From the NCBI RefSeq assembly GCF_029023725.1, contig NZ_CP119075.1, positions 1,855,501 through 1,919,500 of the forward strand: a stretch of 64,000 nucleotides of DNA, read 5' to 3'. Below are positions 16,964 through 25,934 of this stretch, one piece after another; within the stretch, counting starts at the first letter, position 1; the number at the start of each line of letters is the position of its first letter. The position numbers and the translations under genes were made by a program. The notes beneath the pieces are model-generated. The model saw nothing but the letters and a program-made list of their open reading frames with translations, had not been told where the DNA came from and ran no database searches. This DNA is from Synoicihabitans lomoniglobus. GTDB taxonomy: Bacteria; Verrucomicrobiota; Verrucomicrobiia; Opitutales; Opitutaceae.

Positions 16964-19030
16964 CTATCGTTTGATCTGCAAGCGACCGATCAGCGCCCAA
17001 TCCCAACTGTTATAGCCGCTCGGGCCGGGACCAAGTGTGAGGATCAATTCGCGCCCAACTCCGGCGGGGAGATGCAGGAGCCGCGGTTGCAATCCCGCTT
17101 GGTCAGGATTGCTGCGGGGCGCAATCAGTTCCGTGCCGGAATCGAGAGGCTCACCGGAGGGGGCAATCACTTCCCATTGCAAGGTATACCCGTCCGACTC
17201 GCCGCCGTTGGAGTATGATCCGGGACGCAGGCCGGTGAGGAATTCGATTTCAAACCCTCCGTCCGGCAGTCGGAATTTCAGCTCGGCGGGCGGGGTAAAT
17301 TGATAATAGACGACGTCATCGAAAACAAAGCGCTCCAGCGGAGTGAACAGACTCCAATTGTAAGGTTGCAGATCGAACCCCTCGAGGTGCTGGAGCGCTC
17401 GGTGTTGATAAAATGTGTAGCCCACGGCTTGCGCTGTCTCAGCGGGAAACGAGGTCACCACGGCTATCTCGTTTTCCGGTAAATGCAGCCGTGAGATCAA
17501 TTGCCGGGCATTGGCCTCGGTCGGGCTCCAGATGAAGGGGAGGTGGGTTTCCGGTGCGCCTCCCGTGTAGCCGTTCATGGTGAAGGCGTGTTTGTGCAAT
17601 GCCGCGGCCCAAGCGTCTAAATTTTGTTCCGGGGCGTGTTGATTGGTAAACCCGGGCGCAAATATCATCACTGCTCGGTCGCCGGCCACTTCCCACGCAG
17701 ATATCAATGCATCCCGGCGGGCCAATGCGTCCGCGATCTGATATCGGGGTTGGCCCATCGACAGTCCCTCCAGTCCCATCAAAACAGCCATGGCGACTGC
17801 GAGCGCGCGATGCTTCTCTTGCCACCACGTTACCAGGATCAATCCGCTCGCGATGGCGAAAAAGGCATAAATCAGCACGGCAATGCGACCCGCCGCGCGG
17901 AAGGCGCGCAGTGACTCCACCGCATGGGCTGCACTCAACCACAGCGAACCTCCCCCCGGCCAACTGGTGAAGAAACCCACCGCGATCAATCCACTGGCGG
18001 CGAAGAGTGCCGCCACGCGCCGGGGGGCGCTCGCGTTGCGCCGCAAGCCCAGTCCGAGTGCGATGATGGACAAAACCCAGCCGGTAAATCCGCCGAATAG
18101 CACGTGCTCGCCACTGGCACCGTTTTGGCCGGGCCAGGCCCAGGTGTAGGCGATCTGCGAGGACGAGGCGGAGAACCACGAACTGAGGCGGGGAGCGAGC
18201 TCGATTAGCTCCTGCATGGGTCGACCCACCCCTTGTTTTACCGCCCCGAGGTAGACCCATAGATTCAGTGCCCCGGCTGCCATGCCGATGCCGGCGATCA
18301 CACAGGCGGTCATCAGGTGCGGGCGACTCACCTGAGACGGCGAGACTGCCACGTTCCGCCACCACGTTCTGCCGTGGAAGCAGGCAAACCCCGTCATCAG
18401 CAGGATGCCGAGCAAAGTGCTGAAAAAAGCCAAGTAGGGGACGGCGGCAAACTGCCAACCCAGCGCGCCCAGCAGGGAAGCAAGTCGCCAGATTCGTTTT
18501 TCTTTCAGAAACGCCACCCCATCGCCCAACGCCCAAAGCGCTGGAAACAGCGGCAGCAACTGGGGATGATTGCTGGCGAACCAGGCCATGGGCGCGCTGG
18601 CAAATGCGAGGAACGCAAGGGGCGCGATCCACCACTGAGGCACGCGCAACTGCCGCAGGAGTCTCGCTCCGGTCAGCATATTCAAGGCGGCACAGATAAT
18701 GAACCATCCTTGCATCGCGCGTTCCGGACTCAGTCCCATGGCCCGCAAGGGAACGTAGATCGGCAGGGTCCCGAGATGAGTATCACTCCATCCGAGGGTA
18801 TGCGTCGTGGGAAAAAACTGTCCCGGACTCAGCCAATCGTAGTGGCCGAGTAATGACAGGTAACCGTGCTCCAGCACCAACAGGTTGAAGCGACTGTCGC
18901 CGAGCCCACCGGGGAGCGCCGCGAACCCGCTGCCCCAGATTGAATGGGTCAATTGCACCACCCCGGCGAACAGCCACGCCGCCGTCCACAGCGCGAGAGA
19001 TGAGGGGCGGTGTGGCGGCGATTTCGGCAT
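16964..19030 (-). CDS. Large multi-pass membrane protein, unknown function (GT-C-like topology)
   Basis: 688 residues from the ATG at 19030; a frame to 19069 adds 13 residues. About ten hydrophobic helices fill the first 450 residues (for example IAPLAFLAFASAPMAWF, ALFAASGLIAVGFF, AVLIYAFFAIASGLILV). A periplasmic C-terminal domain of about 230 residues follows, with beta-rich segments such as EIEFLTGLRPGSY and LPAGVGRELILTLGPG. The layout, an early loop with acidic residues (GGLGDSRFN) and a large soluble tail, resembles YfhO- or GT-C-type glycosyltransferases acting on lipid-linked sugars. I cannot identify a catalytic motif with certainty and do not assign a function. It lies downstream of, and codirectional with, the sigma factor gene, but a terminator separates them. 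Confidence 0.65.
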   Translation of the reverse strand: MPKSPPHRPSSLALWTAAWLFAGVVQLTHSIWGSGFAALPGGLGDSRFNLLVLEHGYLSLLGHYDWLSPGQFFPTTHTLGWSDTHLGTLPIYVPLRAMGLSPERAMQGWFIICAALNMLTGARLLRQLRVPQWWIAPLAFLAFASAPMAWFASNHPQLLPLFPALWALGDGVAFLKEKRIWRLASLLGALGWQFAAVPYLAFFSTLLGILLMTGFACFHGRTWWRNVAVSPSQVSRPHLMTACVIAGIGMAAGALNLWVYLGAVKQGVGRPMQELIELAPRLSSWFSASSSQIAYTWAWPGQNGASGEHVLFGGFTGWVLSIIALGLGLRRNASAPRRVAALFAASGLIAVGFFTSWPGGGSLWLSAAHAVESLRAFRAAGRIAVLIYAFFAIASGLILVTWWQEKHRALAVAMAVLMGLEGLSMGQPRYQIADALARRDALISAWEVAGDRAVMIFAPGFTNQHAPEQNLDAWAAALHKHAFTMNGYTGGAPETHLPFIWSPTEANARQLISRLHLPENEIAVVTSFPAETAQAVGYTFYQHRALQHLEGFDLQPYNWSLFTPLERFVFDDVVYYQFTPPAELKFRLPDGGFEIEFLTGLRPGSYSNGGESDGYTLQWEVIAPSGEPLDSGTELIAPRSNPDQAGLQPRLLHLPAGVGRELILTLGPGPSGYNSWDWALIGRLQIKR

Positions 19031-19070
19031 GCGGGGGGCAACTAGCCACGATCCCGCGCTCGGGAGCAAT

Positions 19071-19102
19071 AAAAACGGTCGGTCCCCGAGGGAACCGACC
19101 GT
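19071..19102 (-). terminator. Intrinsic terminator of the sigma factor gene
   Basis: On the minus strand acggtcggt (19102-19094) pairs with accgaccgt (19083-19075) around a short loop, followed by tttttatt. It lies 27 bp past the sigma factor stop and separates it from the membrane protein gene. Confidence 0.85.
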
Positions 19103-19128
19103 CGCGAACGTCTACAAATGACGAAAGA

Positions 19129-20172
19129 TTAAGCCACGTCGCGGGCTTCGATGAATTCGCGAATCACTTCTTCGCGGGCGATGCGTCGATCTTCGATTTC
19201 GATCTCTTCCTTGCTGCGCTGAGCTTCGTTGTAAGCGATGGCCTTGCGCATCTTGGAGAGGGCAATGTTTTGAAGCTGACGAATCCGCTCCCGGGTGACG
19301 TTAAATTTCTGACCGACCTCTTCGAGGGTGAGCTCGTCGTAACCGTCGAGACCGAAGCGGTAGCGCAAGATCTCGGCCTCGCGGGGATCCAGCTCGGAAA
19401 TCATGTCGTGGAGATCGGATTTCTCGGAACGATCCTTGAGGGAGTCGAGCGGGTTGACCGCGTTTTCGTCGCCCACGATTTCGCCGAAGGTGGTGGATGC
19501 ACCATCTTCACCCACCGGGGCATCGAGCGAGGCGGGGCGCACGCTGACACTCTTCAAATGGGCGACCTTGTTGGTCGGGATTTGGAGTTCGATGGCGATT
19601 TCCTCGTCGGTCGGTTCACGGCCGAGTTCTTCGGTAAGGGCCATGGCGGTGCGACGCATTTTGGCGATCTTGTCGACCAAATGGACGGGCAGGCGGATGG
19701 TCTTGGACTGGTTGGCGAGAGCGCGCTTGATCGACTGCTTGATCCACCAAGCTGCGTAGGTCGAAAGTTTACCACCCTTGGTGGGATCGAAACGCTCGAC
19801 GGCTTTGACCAACCCGATGTTGCCCTCGCTGATCAGATCCAGCAGCGGCAGACCGAAATCCTTGTAGTCCATGGCAATTTTCACCACCAGACGCAGGTTG
19901 GCCGAAATCATGTGATCACGGGCGGCCTTGTCGCCTTTTTGGATGCGTTTCGCCAGCTTCACTTCCTCTTGCGGAGTGAGCAGGGCGGTTTTGCCGATTT
20001 CCTGCAGGTAAAGTTGAAGGTGGCTCCGATCGGACGGAGCTGGTTTTTCAGCCGGAGCAGGTTCCGGTCGCTCCAAGAATGAAGGAGCGGAGAAAGCGGC
20101 ACTGGCCAAAGGTGCCGGGGTCTCGAGATTTGACGTGGTTGCGATACGAGAGAGGGAGGGAGCGAGGGCCAT
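19129..20172 (-). CDS. RpoD/SigA-type sigma-70 factor
   Basis: 347 residues from the ATG at 20172. Upstream in-frame codons to 20289 give an unlikely N-terminus. Residues 1-46 are Pro/Ala/Ser-rich. Region 1.2 begins near residue 48 (HLQLYLQEIGKTALLTPQEE); region 2 has NLRLVVKIAMDYKDFGLPLLD and STYAAWWIKQSIKRAL (promoter melting and -10 recognition); region 3 and region 4 follow, with LTLEEVGQKFNVTRERIRQL as the -35-binding helix-turn-helix. Long region 1.1, usual in primary sigma factors, is absent. The protein is therefore either a compact primary factor or a group 2 (RpoS-like) factor; the window cannot decide. A basic/acidic tail of about 30 residues follows region 4. trpE lies 217 bp upstream on the same strand. 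Confidence 0.9.
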   Translation of the reverse strand: MALAPSLSRIATTSNLETPAPLASAAFSAPSFLERPEPAPAEKPAPSDRSHLQLYLQEIGKTALLTPQEEVKLAKRIQKGDKAARDHMISANLRLVVKIAMDYKDFGLPLLDLISEGNIGLVKAVERFDPTKGGKLSTYAAWWIKQSIKRALANQSKTIRLPVHLVDKIAKMRRTAMALTEELGREPTDEEIAIELQIPTNKVAHLKSVSVRPASLDAPVGEDGASTTFGEIVGDENAVNPLDSLKDRSEKSDLHDMISELDPREAEILRYRFGLDGYDELTLEEVGQKFNVTRERIRQLQNIALSKMRKAIAYNEAQRSKEEIEIEDRRIAREEVIREFIEARDVA

Positions 20173-20389
20173 TTTTGTCAGATTTTGAATTTCGGACGCT
20201 TTGTGGTGAATCGCCGGGAAAGGTCCGGTGATACGCATCAAGACCGCCGGTTTTCGGGCGAGTTCCCAGAAAACTAACCAAATGGTCAACTATTCAGGAA
20301 AATACGCAAATTCCACGCGGCGATTTTCTGTTATCGGATTCCCCATTGGGGACCGCAAAGTGGCGAAATGCGGCCGAAATCAGCCTGAA

Positions 20390-21871
20390 TCAGAGTTTTT
20401 CCGCCAAGGTAACCGCCTTAAAGAGCGCGGAAGCTTTGTTCACTGTCTCGAAAAACTCCGACTCGGGCACACTGTCGGCCACCACCCCAGCGCCGGACTG
20501 GATGTGAATTTGACCGTCTTTTAGCAAAGAAGTGCGGAGCATGATGCACGAGTCGAGATTGCCGTCGTAGCCGAAATAACCGAGCGCCCCGGCGTAGAAC
20601 CCGCGCTGCACAGGCTCCTTGGAGGCGATGATTTGCATGGCTCGAACCTTTGGTGCTCCCGACACCGTGCCGGCCGGGAAAGTGGCGCGCATCAGGTCAT
20701 AAGCGGATTTATCCGCGGCAATTTTGCCCTCCACTTGGGAAACAATATGCATCACGTGCGAGTAGCGTTCGATGATATTGCGTTCGGGAACATGCACACT
20801 GCCGTATTCGCATACTCGGCCGATGTCGTTGCGGGCCAGATCCACGAGCATCAAATGTTCGGCCAATTCTTTTTCGTCGGCCAGGAGGTCCTTTTCCAAG
20901 GCGTGATCTTCCTCCGGCGTCGTTCCCCGTTTTCGGGTGCCGGCAATCGGTCTGATCTCGACGCGGTCGCCGGTGAGCCGCACGTGCACTTCGGGTGATG
21001 CTCCCACGATCGCATAGTCCACTGTATCGAGGATGAACATGTAGGGCGAAGGATTGACCGTGCGAAGGGCGCGATACAGGTCGAGTGGCGTGTGATGGAA
21101 CGGCTGCGAAAAACGTTGGGAAGGGACGACCTGGATAATGTCGCCCGAGCGAATGAACTCTTTGCACTCGTCGACGACCGCCTCGAATCGCGACTGGGTG
21201 AAATTGCCGGCGGGCACCTTCACCGCGCTCAATTCCGTGAGCGAGGCGGGTGTGAGCTGATTGGGTTCAGCGAGGAGCGCCGCCAACTCATTCAATTCGG
21301 CGACGGCTTGATCGTAGGCGACGTCCGGATTGTCGCCGACGTGAGCATTGACGCAGAGCCGCAGGGTTTGTTTAGCCCGATCGAAAATTGCCGCCGAGTC
21401 GACCAGCATGAAGTAAATCAGCGGCAAACCGTGTTCGTCCACCGGTGCCATGGGCACGGTGGGCTCGACCCGCGTCACGTATTCATAACCGATGAAGCCT
21501 ACTGCGCCGCCAGTGAAGCGGGGCAACCCTGAGATACTCACGGGGTTGATCCCGCTCATCTCCGCTTCGATCAGGGTGAGCGGATCATCAGGAGTGGGCA
21601 CGGTTTCCAGCGCGCCGTCGGCCAACCGAATTGTGGTCGTTTGCGGGCCGCAGGCGAAAATCTTGCGCGGACGCACGCCGATGAAGCTGTAGCGGGAGAG
21701 GTGCTCACCGCCTTCGACGGATTCGAGCAGAAACGACGGGCCGGCCTGCTTGAGTTTGGCGTAGGCCGAAACGGGCGTCTCCAAGTCCGCCATCAAATCG
21801 GCGTAAACCGGGATGAGGTTCCCCTGTTGAGCGAGTTGCTTAAACGATTCCCGATTCGGCTGAATTTGCAT
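20390..21871 (-). CDS. trpE: Anthranilate synthase component I
   Basis: 493 residues. It makes anthranilate from chorismate, the first step of tryptophan biosynthesis, using ammonia from the glutaminase subunit TrpG. The N-terminal domain carries the tryptophan-binding element LLESVEGGEHLSRYSFIG near residue 48. The chorismate-binding C-terminal domain has PSPYMFILD, PIAGTRKRGTTPEED, LVDLARNDIGRV and FPAGTVSGAPKVRAMQII. All are typical of TrpE, as against PabB or MenF. No trpG or other trp gene is next to it. Transcription is away from the TPR kinase gene (start 21976), leaving about a 100-bp divergent spacer. Confidence 0.95.
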   Translation of the reverse strand: MQIQPNRESFKQLAQQGNLIPVYADLMADLETPVSAYAKLKQAGPSFLLESVEGGEHLSRYSFIGVRPRKIFACGPQTTTIRLADGALETVPTPDDPLTLIEAEMSGINPVSISGLPRFTGGAVGFIGYEYVTRVEPTVPMAPVDEHGLPLIYFMLVDSAAIFDRAKQTLRLCVNAHVGDNPDVAYDQAVAELNELAALLAEPNQLTPASLTELSAVKVPAGNFTQSRFEAVVDECKEFIRSGDIIQVVPSQRFSQPFHHTPLDLYRALRTVNPSPYMFILDTVDYAIVGASPEVHVRLTGDRVEIRPIAGTRKRGTTPEEDHALEKDLLADEKELAEHLMLVDLARNDIGRVCEYGSVHVPERNIIERYSHVMHIVSQVEGKIAADKSAYDLMRATFPAGTVSGAPKVRAMQIIASKEPVQRGFYAGALGYFGYDGNLDSCIMLRTSLLKDGQIHIQSGAGVVADSVPESEFFETVNKASALFKAVTLAEKL

Positions 21872-21975
21872 GCGTGATGTTTTAATGACTCAGTTTCGCG
21901 CCGCCGGGTGCAACCCGAAATTGCCCCCGCCGGGCGTTGCCATGCCGCACCGGATTGATCCATGTTCGGCGTATC

Positions 21976-24099
21976 ATGCGACGGTGGCGCACTGTGCATC
22001 GACTAATGTCGGCTATTGTAACGGGACTGTTAGCGGCAGTGCTGCCGCTGGAGGCGTTGGAACGAGAAGAGGCGGAGCGAGTGGTGTTCGCGCTCGAATC
22101 GGATGCGGCTGACGAAGATACCGCGCAACTGATGGTTGATGCCGAACAGGTGCGGTCTCGTTTGCGAGACTCAGGGCAGCACGGGGATGTGCTGGGCCGG
22201 TTGTTGGTGGAACTGAGTTGGCGTTATCGAGTCGCTACGGAATTTGAATTGGCGACGGAAAGAGCCCGGGAAGCGATCGACTTAGGTAAGCAAACCGGTG
22301 ACGCGAAGTTAGAGGCCGATGGCTACAATGCCCTGGGCGGGGTGAATTGGCGACGGGGTGATTTTAGTCTGGTCTGGGAGCACTGGCTGCGAGCGCTGCG
22401 CTTGCGGGAGTCCGTCGACGACCAAGCAGGCATGGCGGCCTCATACTCCAACCTCGGACTGTTGCTCGATTCCGAAGGGGATTTTCCCGGAGCATTGGAA
22501 TATTATCACCGCGCGCTCTCTATTGACCGCGAAATTGGTAGTCCACCGTTGGAGATTGCGGCGACGATCAATAACATCGGATCAGTGCATGAGCAGCTGG
22601 GGGAACCCGAAGTCGCCCTCCGCCATCATGAAGAATCTCTGGCGATTCGACTGGAGCTCGGCGATCGCCGAGCCATAGGCACGAGTTACAACAATCTGGG
22701 GGCTTCTCTCGTCGATATGGGCCGATGGGAGGAGGCCCGGAAAATGTTGCATCAAGCTTTGGAGCTGCGTGAAGCCATCGAGGACCTACCCGGACAGGCC
22801 TCTACTTTAGGGGAGTTGGCCAAGTTGGAACGATTGGTGGGTCGGGTGAATGTTGCCCGCGATTTTGCTGCTCGTGGTTTGACGCTATATCAAAAAATCG
22901 AGGAGCCATGGGGGCAGGCGGACGTCTCCAATCAGTGGGGTGAAATCGAATTGGCTGCAGGGAAACCCTCGGAGGCATTGTCACATTTTGACGAGGCGAA
23001 GTTATACGCAGAACAAATCGGAGCCCCCCTTTTGCTGGCGGACCAGTGGGATGGACGTGCGCGGGCCTGGGAGGCTCTGTCGCAATGGGAAGATGCAGTG
23101 ATTGCCTTGCGTGAACATGCAACCTTGCGTGAGAAAATCACCGGCGACTCAGCCCGACGTCGCATTGAATTACTCGAAATTCGCCATGAAACGCAGCGGA
23201 AGGAACTGGAAGTGGGGCGACTCACGGCAGCAAACCAGCAAGCTGAAGGAGCCTTGCGCCAAGTCCGTTTCGAGCGGCGGACCATGATCGGTGGGCTCGC
23301 CGCGTTGGTTGTCTTCCTGCTCGCGTTGGCAGTCGCGTATCGTTGGCAGCACAAGGTTACCGCCGAACTGAGTGCGGCCCACCATAATTTGCAGGAACTC
23401 TCGGCTCAAAAGGACCGTTTTCTTCAAATCGTCGCGCATGACCTGCGGAGTCCGCTCGGGAATATCCGTTGGCTCAGCGGCCTGTTGCGAGAGCCGCAGA
23501 CGACAGGAGAAGAACTCGTTAAGACCGCTGGCATGATTGATCAAGTCGCGGAGCAATTGATCGACACTACGGACAAGCTACTCGATGTGAGTAGAATTGA
23601 AGCCGGATCAGTGGAGCTCACATTGACGAAATTTGATCTGAGCGACCTGGTATCGCAGACCGCAGCTCGATGGACCCGAATCGCCGAAGGGAAAGGGCAA
23701 CAGTTGCGTTGGCTGTCGGGAGGGCTCTCCGCTGTGGTCCACAACGATGCGGGGTTGGTTCAGCAGGTGCTGGATAACCTGATTTCGAACGCCATCAAAT
23801 TCACGCCGATCAATGGTGAAGTCTCGATCGGGCTTGAAGGCGCTAATGGCTCCTGGTGTGTGCGGGTGACCGACAGTGGTCCCGGTATTCCCGACGCGGC
23901 GCGTGAACATTTGTTCAGTCAGTTTAGTCGGGTCGGGAATGTGCCCACCGCCGGGGAAGACAGCCACGGTTTGGGGTTGGCCATCGCATCAGGATTGGCC
24001 GAGGTGTTGGGCGGAAAACTGGGGTTGGCCAAATCCACTTCGAATTTGAAGGGTGCCTGCTTCGAATTTTGCCTGCCCGTTGAAACTGATCGAAACTGA
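21976..24099 (+). CDS. TPR-containing sensor histidine kinase
   Basis: 707 residues from the ATG at 21976, which opens a signal peptide (RRWRTVHRL then a hydrophobic core); an ATG at 21937 is possible. About six TPR repeats (roughly residues 80-400, with units such as ASYSNLGLLLDSEGDFPGAL and TSYNNLGASLVDMGRWEEA) lie outside the membrane. A coiled coil and one membrane helix near 440 (MIGGLAALVVFLLALAVAY) follow. Then come HisKA with His488 (VAHDLRSPLGNIRW), an N box (LDNLISNAIKFTP), and G boxes DSGPGIPD and GLGLAIASGL. TPR receptor kinases of this build are common in Bacteroidota and Verrucomicrobiota. The LuxR-type regulator encoded convergently 20 bp away is the likely partner. The signal is unknown. 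Confidence 0.88.
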   Translation: MRRWRTVHRLMSAIVTGLLAAVLPLEALEREEAERVVFALESDAADEDTAQLMVDAEQVRSRLRDSGQHGDVLGRLLVELSWRYRVATEFELATERAREAIDLGKQTGDAKLEADGYNALGGVNWRRGDFSLVWEHWLRALRLRESVDDQAGMAASYSNLGLLLDSEGDFPGALEYYHRALSIDREIGSPPLEIAATINNIGSVHEQLGEPEVALRHHEESLAIRLELGDRRAIGTSYNNLGASLVDMGRWEEARKMLHQALELREAIEDLPGQASTLGELAKLERLVGRVNVARDFAARGLTLYQKIEEPWGQADVSNQWGEIELAAGKPSEALSHFDEAKLYAEQIGAPLLLADQWDGRARAWEALSQWEDAVIALREHATLREKITGDSARRRIELLEIRHETQRKELEVGRLTAANQQAEGALRQVRFERRTMIGGLAALVVFLLALAVAYRWQHKVTAELSAAHHNLQELSAQKDRFLQIVAHDLRSPLGNIRWLSGLLREPQTTGEELVKTAGMIDQVAEQLIDTTDKLLDVSRIEAGSVELTLTKFDLSDLVSQTAARWTRIAEGKGQQLRWLSGGLSAVVHNDAGLVQQVLDNLISNAIKFTPINGEVSIGLEGANGSWCVRVTDSGPGIPDAAREHLFSQFSRVGNVPTAGEDSHGLGLAIASGLAEVLGGKLGLAKSTSNLKGACFEFCLPVETDRN

Positions 24100-24119
24100 G
24101 CGCGGTCGTCCACTCGGGA

Positions 24120-24800
24120 TCAAAGAGTGACGAGCCCGTGCCGCAAAGCGAAGTGCGTGAGCGCCACCACGTCATGCAAATCGAGTTTCTGGAGCACGTT
24201 TTTGCGGTGGGTCTTCACGGTATTTTCGGAAATTCCAAGACGATGCGATATCTCCTTTACCGAAAATCCCCGGGCGGATTCGCACACCACATCACGCTCG
24301 CGTGGTGTGAGCAATTGGAGCTGATCGGATGATTGAGTCAGTCCTTCCCGCAGTAGGGTAAGGGCGGATGGAGAGTAGAAAGGCAGACCGCTGGCCACCT
24401 GATTCAGCGCCGTCAACAGAATGTCGTAACTTTCCCCTTTGGATACAAACCCGAGAATTCCGACATCCAACGCGGCGCGCACGGCGGTTCCATCCCGGCG
24501 TGCGGTGATTGCGAGAATGCGTAAGTTGGGTGCGTCGCCCAACGCCCGCCGCGCCAGGTCGATGCCTGATTCATCGGGCAGACCCAAGTCCAGCACGGCG
24601 ACATCGGGATCGGCGTTTATCAGCAGATTTGATGCTTCCGCCGCATTGGCTGCTTCACCGACGAGCTCATAGCGGGGAAGCCTTGCAATCGCCATGCCGA
24701 CCATTTGCCGGAACATGACCTCATCTTCAACCACGACGGCGCGCAGCCGACGGCCGATGATAGGGTGGTCTTCGTTGGACTGAGACGTGGGGTCGTGCAC
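24120..24800 (-). CDS. NarL/LuxR-family response regulator
   Basis: 226 residues. The receiver domain (about 18-135) has the acidic pair in VVVEDE, phospho-acceptor Asp71 (VAVLDLGLPDESG), Thr in AITARRD and Lys in GFVSKGE. The C-terminal LuxR/GerE helix-turn-helix spans about residues 164-207 (LTPRERDVVCESARGFSVKE, then ISENTVKTHRKNVLQKL). It converges with the TPR kinase gene and is divergent from the PEP-CTERM gene across 138 bp, so both could be part of one circuit; that is inference. The length is ordinary for the family. Confidence 0.92.
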   Translation of the reverse strand: MHDPTSQSNEDHPIIGRRLRAVVVEDEVMFRQMVGMAIARLPRYELVGEAANAAEASNLLINADPDVAVLDLGLPDESGIDLARRALGDAPNLRILAITARRDGTAVRAALDVGILGFVSKGESYDILLTALNQVASGLPFYSPSALTLLREGLTQSSDQLQLLTPRERDVVCESARGFSVKEISHRLGISENTVKTHRKNVLQKLDLHDVVALTHFALRHGLVTL

Positions 24801-24938
24801 GATGCCCTAGTCTCTTCGTGTCTTCGTCCGCAACTCAATGGCTTATTGCAAATGTGGTCTCACCCGAATGGGGGAGGTGTTCTGACCCAAAGGCGGGGCG
24901 ATTTTGGCCAACGTTCTGCGATAAGCTTGGGGCGCACC

Positions 24939-25934
24939 ATGAATACGCGCACCCTTACCCAATCGCTCGGCGGCGTTCTTCTGCTCGCTGGCTTGCTGCC
25001 TCTCCAGGCTCAATACGTTCTCCCTGGTGGATCCGACAATGAAATCGGATTCTCTGGTTCAATCGCCGACGCTGGCGTGACGGGATATCAGGGCGATGAA
25101 GCCGGCACCGTCGGCCATGCCTTGAACAGTCAAAACGCACCTAGCGCCATCGCCTACTACTATGTTGCAGGGCGTTCCGATGGGCCGGCCCCCACGTCGA
25201 CTCCCTATGCCGCTGCGGCAACGACAGCCACCGGATTTACATTGTTTCAGGACACCTTGGGCACGCAGGGGTTTTCCCTGGCCGATGTCACGCTTCACTT
25301 CGGGCCGGCCAGCGCAAACTACGAGAACACGTGGAATTTAGGGCAGGACCGCAATGGTCTCATTTCAGCGACCGGGGCTTCGGCCAATGGCGGGGGGCTT
25401 TTGGGCGTTGATCACGAATGGGAAGGATGGAGCGGAAGCTCGGTAGAGGATCGTTATTATTCCGCCGATTCCTCCGAGGTTTTCTACTATCTCGCCGTGA
25501 ATGGTATCCGTATCGTGGATATTGGATACGCGGATCTTTTCATGCGGGTCGACTATGGAGCTTCGACGAGCGGGTCGGATGACACCATCCAAGCTTATCA
25601 CACCGTGACGGGAGTGAGTATTACGGAAGACTTTTTCGGACCGGAATACACCATTGCCGATGCGTTCGTCAGTGAGGTGAACGCAAACGGTGGTGGGCTT
25701 CAGGTGATCATCGACTCGGTGCAGACCGCCGTAAGCGGAACTTTCAGTTACAACGGCAATTTCGGAAGTCACTTCGCAATCGAGGGACGTCTCGCCGCAG
25801 TGGAATTGTCGGCGGTGCCGGAGCCGGGCACTTACGCCATCTGGATGGGCATGTTTGCGCTGACACTAGTTGGGGGAGGGCGCCGGCGTCGTTCGCCATT
25901 GCCGGCTGCTACCGGCACGGTTATTCCACGGTGA
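24939..25934 (+). CDS. PEP-CTERM sorted exoprotein
   Basis: 331 residues from the ATG at 24939, which opens a signal peptide (GGVLLLAGLLPLQAQ). The mature part is Gly/Ser/Thr-rich and beta-prone, with a Tyr-rich stretch (AIAYYYVAG, VEDRYYSADSSEVFYYLAVN). The C-terminus shows the sorting tag: VPEPGTYAIWMG, a hydrophobic helix and an Arg cluster (GGGRRRRS). Proteins with this tag are processed by an exosortase (EpsH type) and usually belong to exopolysaccharide-producing cells. No exosortase is in the window. Fifteen residues follow the Arg cluster, and the last 14 bp overlap the 3' end of glmS, which converges. The function of the mature protein is not recognisable. Confidence 0.85.
   Translation: MNTRTLTQSLGGVLLLAGLLPLQAQYVLPGGSDNEIGFSGSIADAGVTGYQGDEAGTVGHALNSQNAPSAIAYYYVAGRSDGPAPTSTPYAAAATTATGFTLFQDTLGTQGFSLADVTLHFGPASANYENTWNLGQDRNGLISATGASANGGGLLGVDHEWEGWSGSSVEDRYYSADSSEVFYYLAVNGIRIVDIGYADLFMRVDYGASTSGSDDTIQAYHTVTGVSITEDFFGPEYTIADAFVSEVNANGGGLQVIIDSVQTAVSGTFSYNGNFGSHFAIEGRLAAVELSAVPEPGTYAIWMGMFALTLVGGGRRRRSPLPAATGTVIPR

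Noticed and set aside
25899-25916. Hairpin tgccgg/ccggca as glmS terminator
   Set aside because: Only 6 bp with no U run on the minus strand; it lies in the PEP-CTERM coding end.
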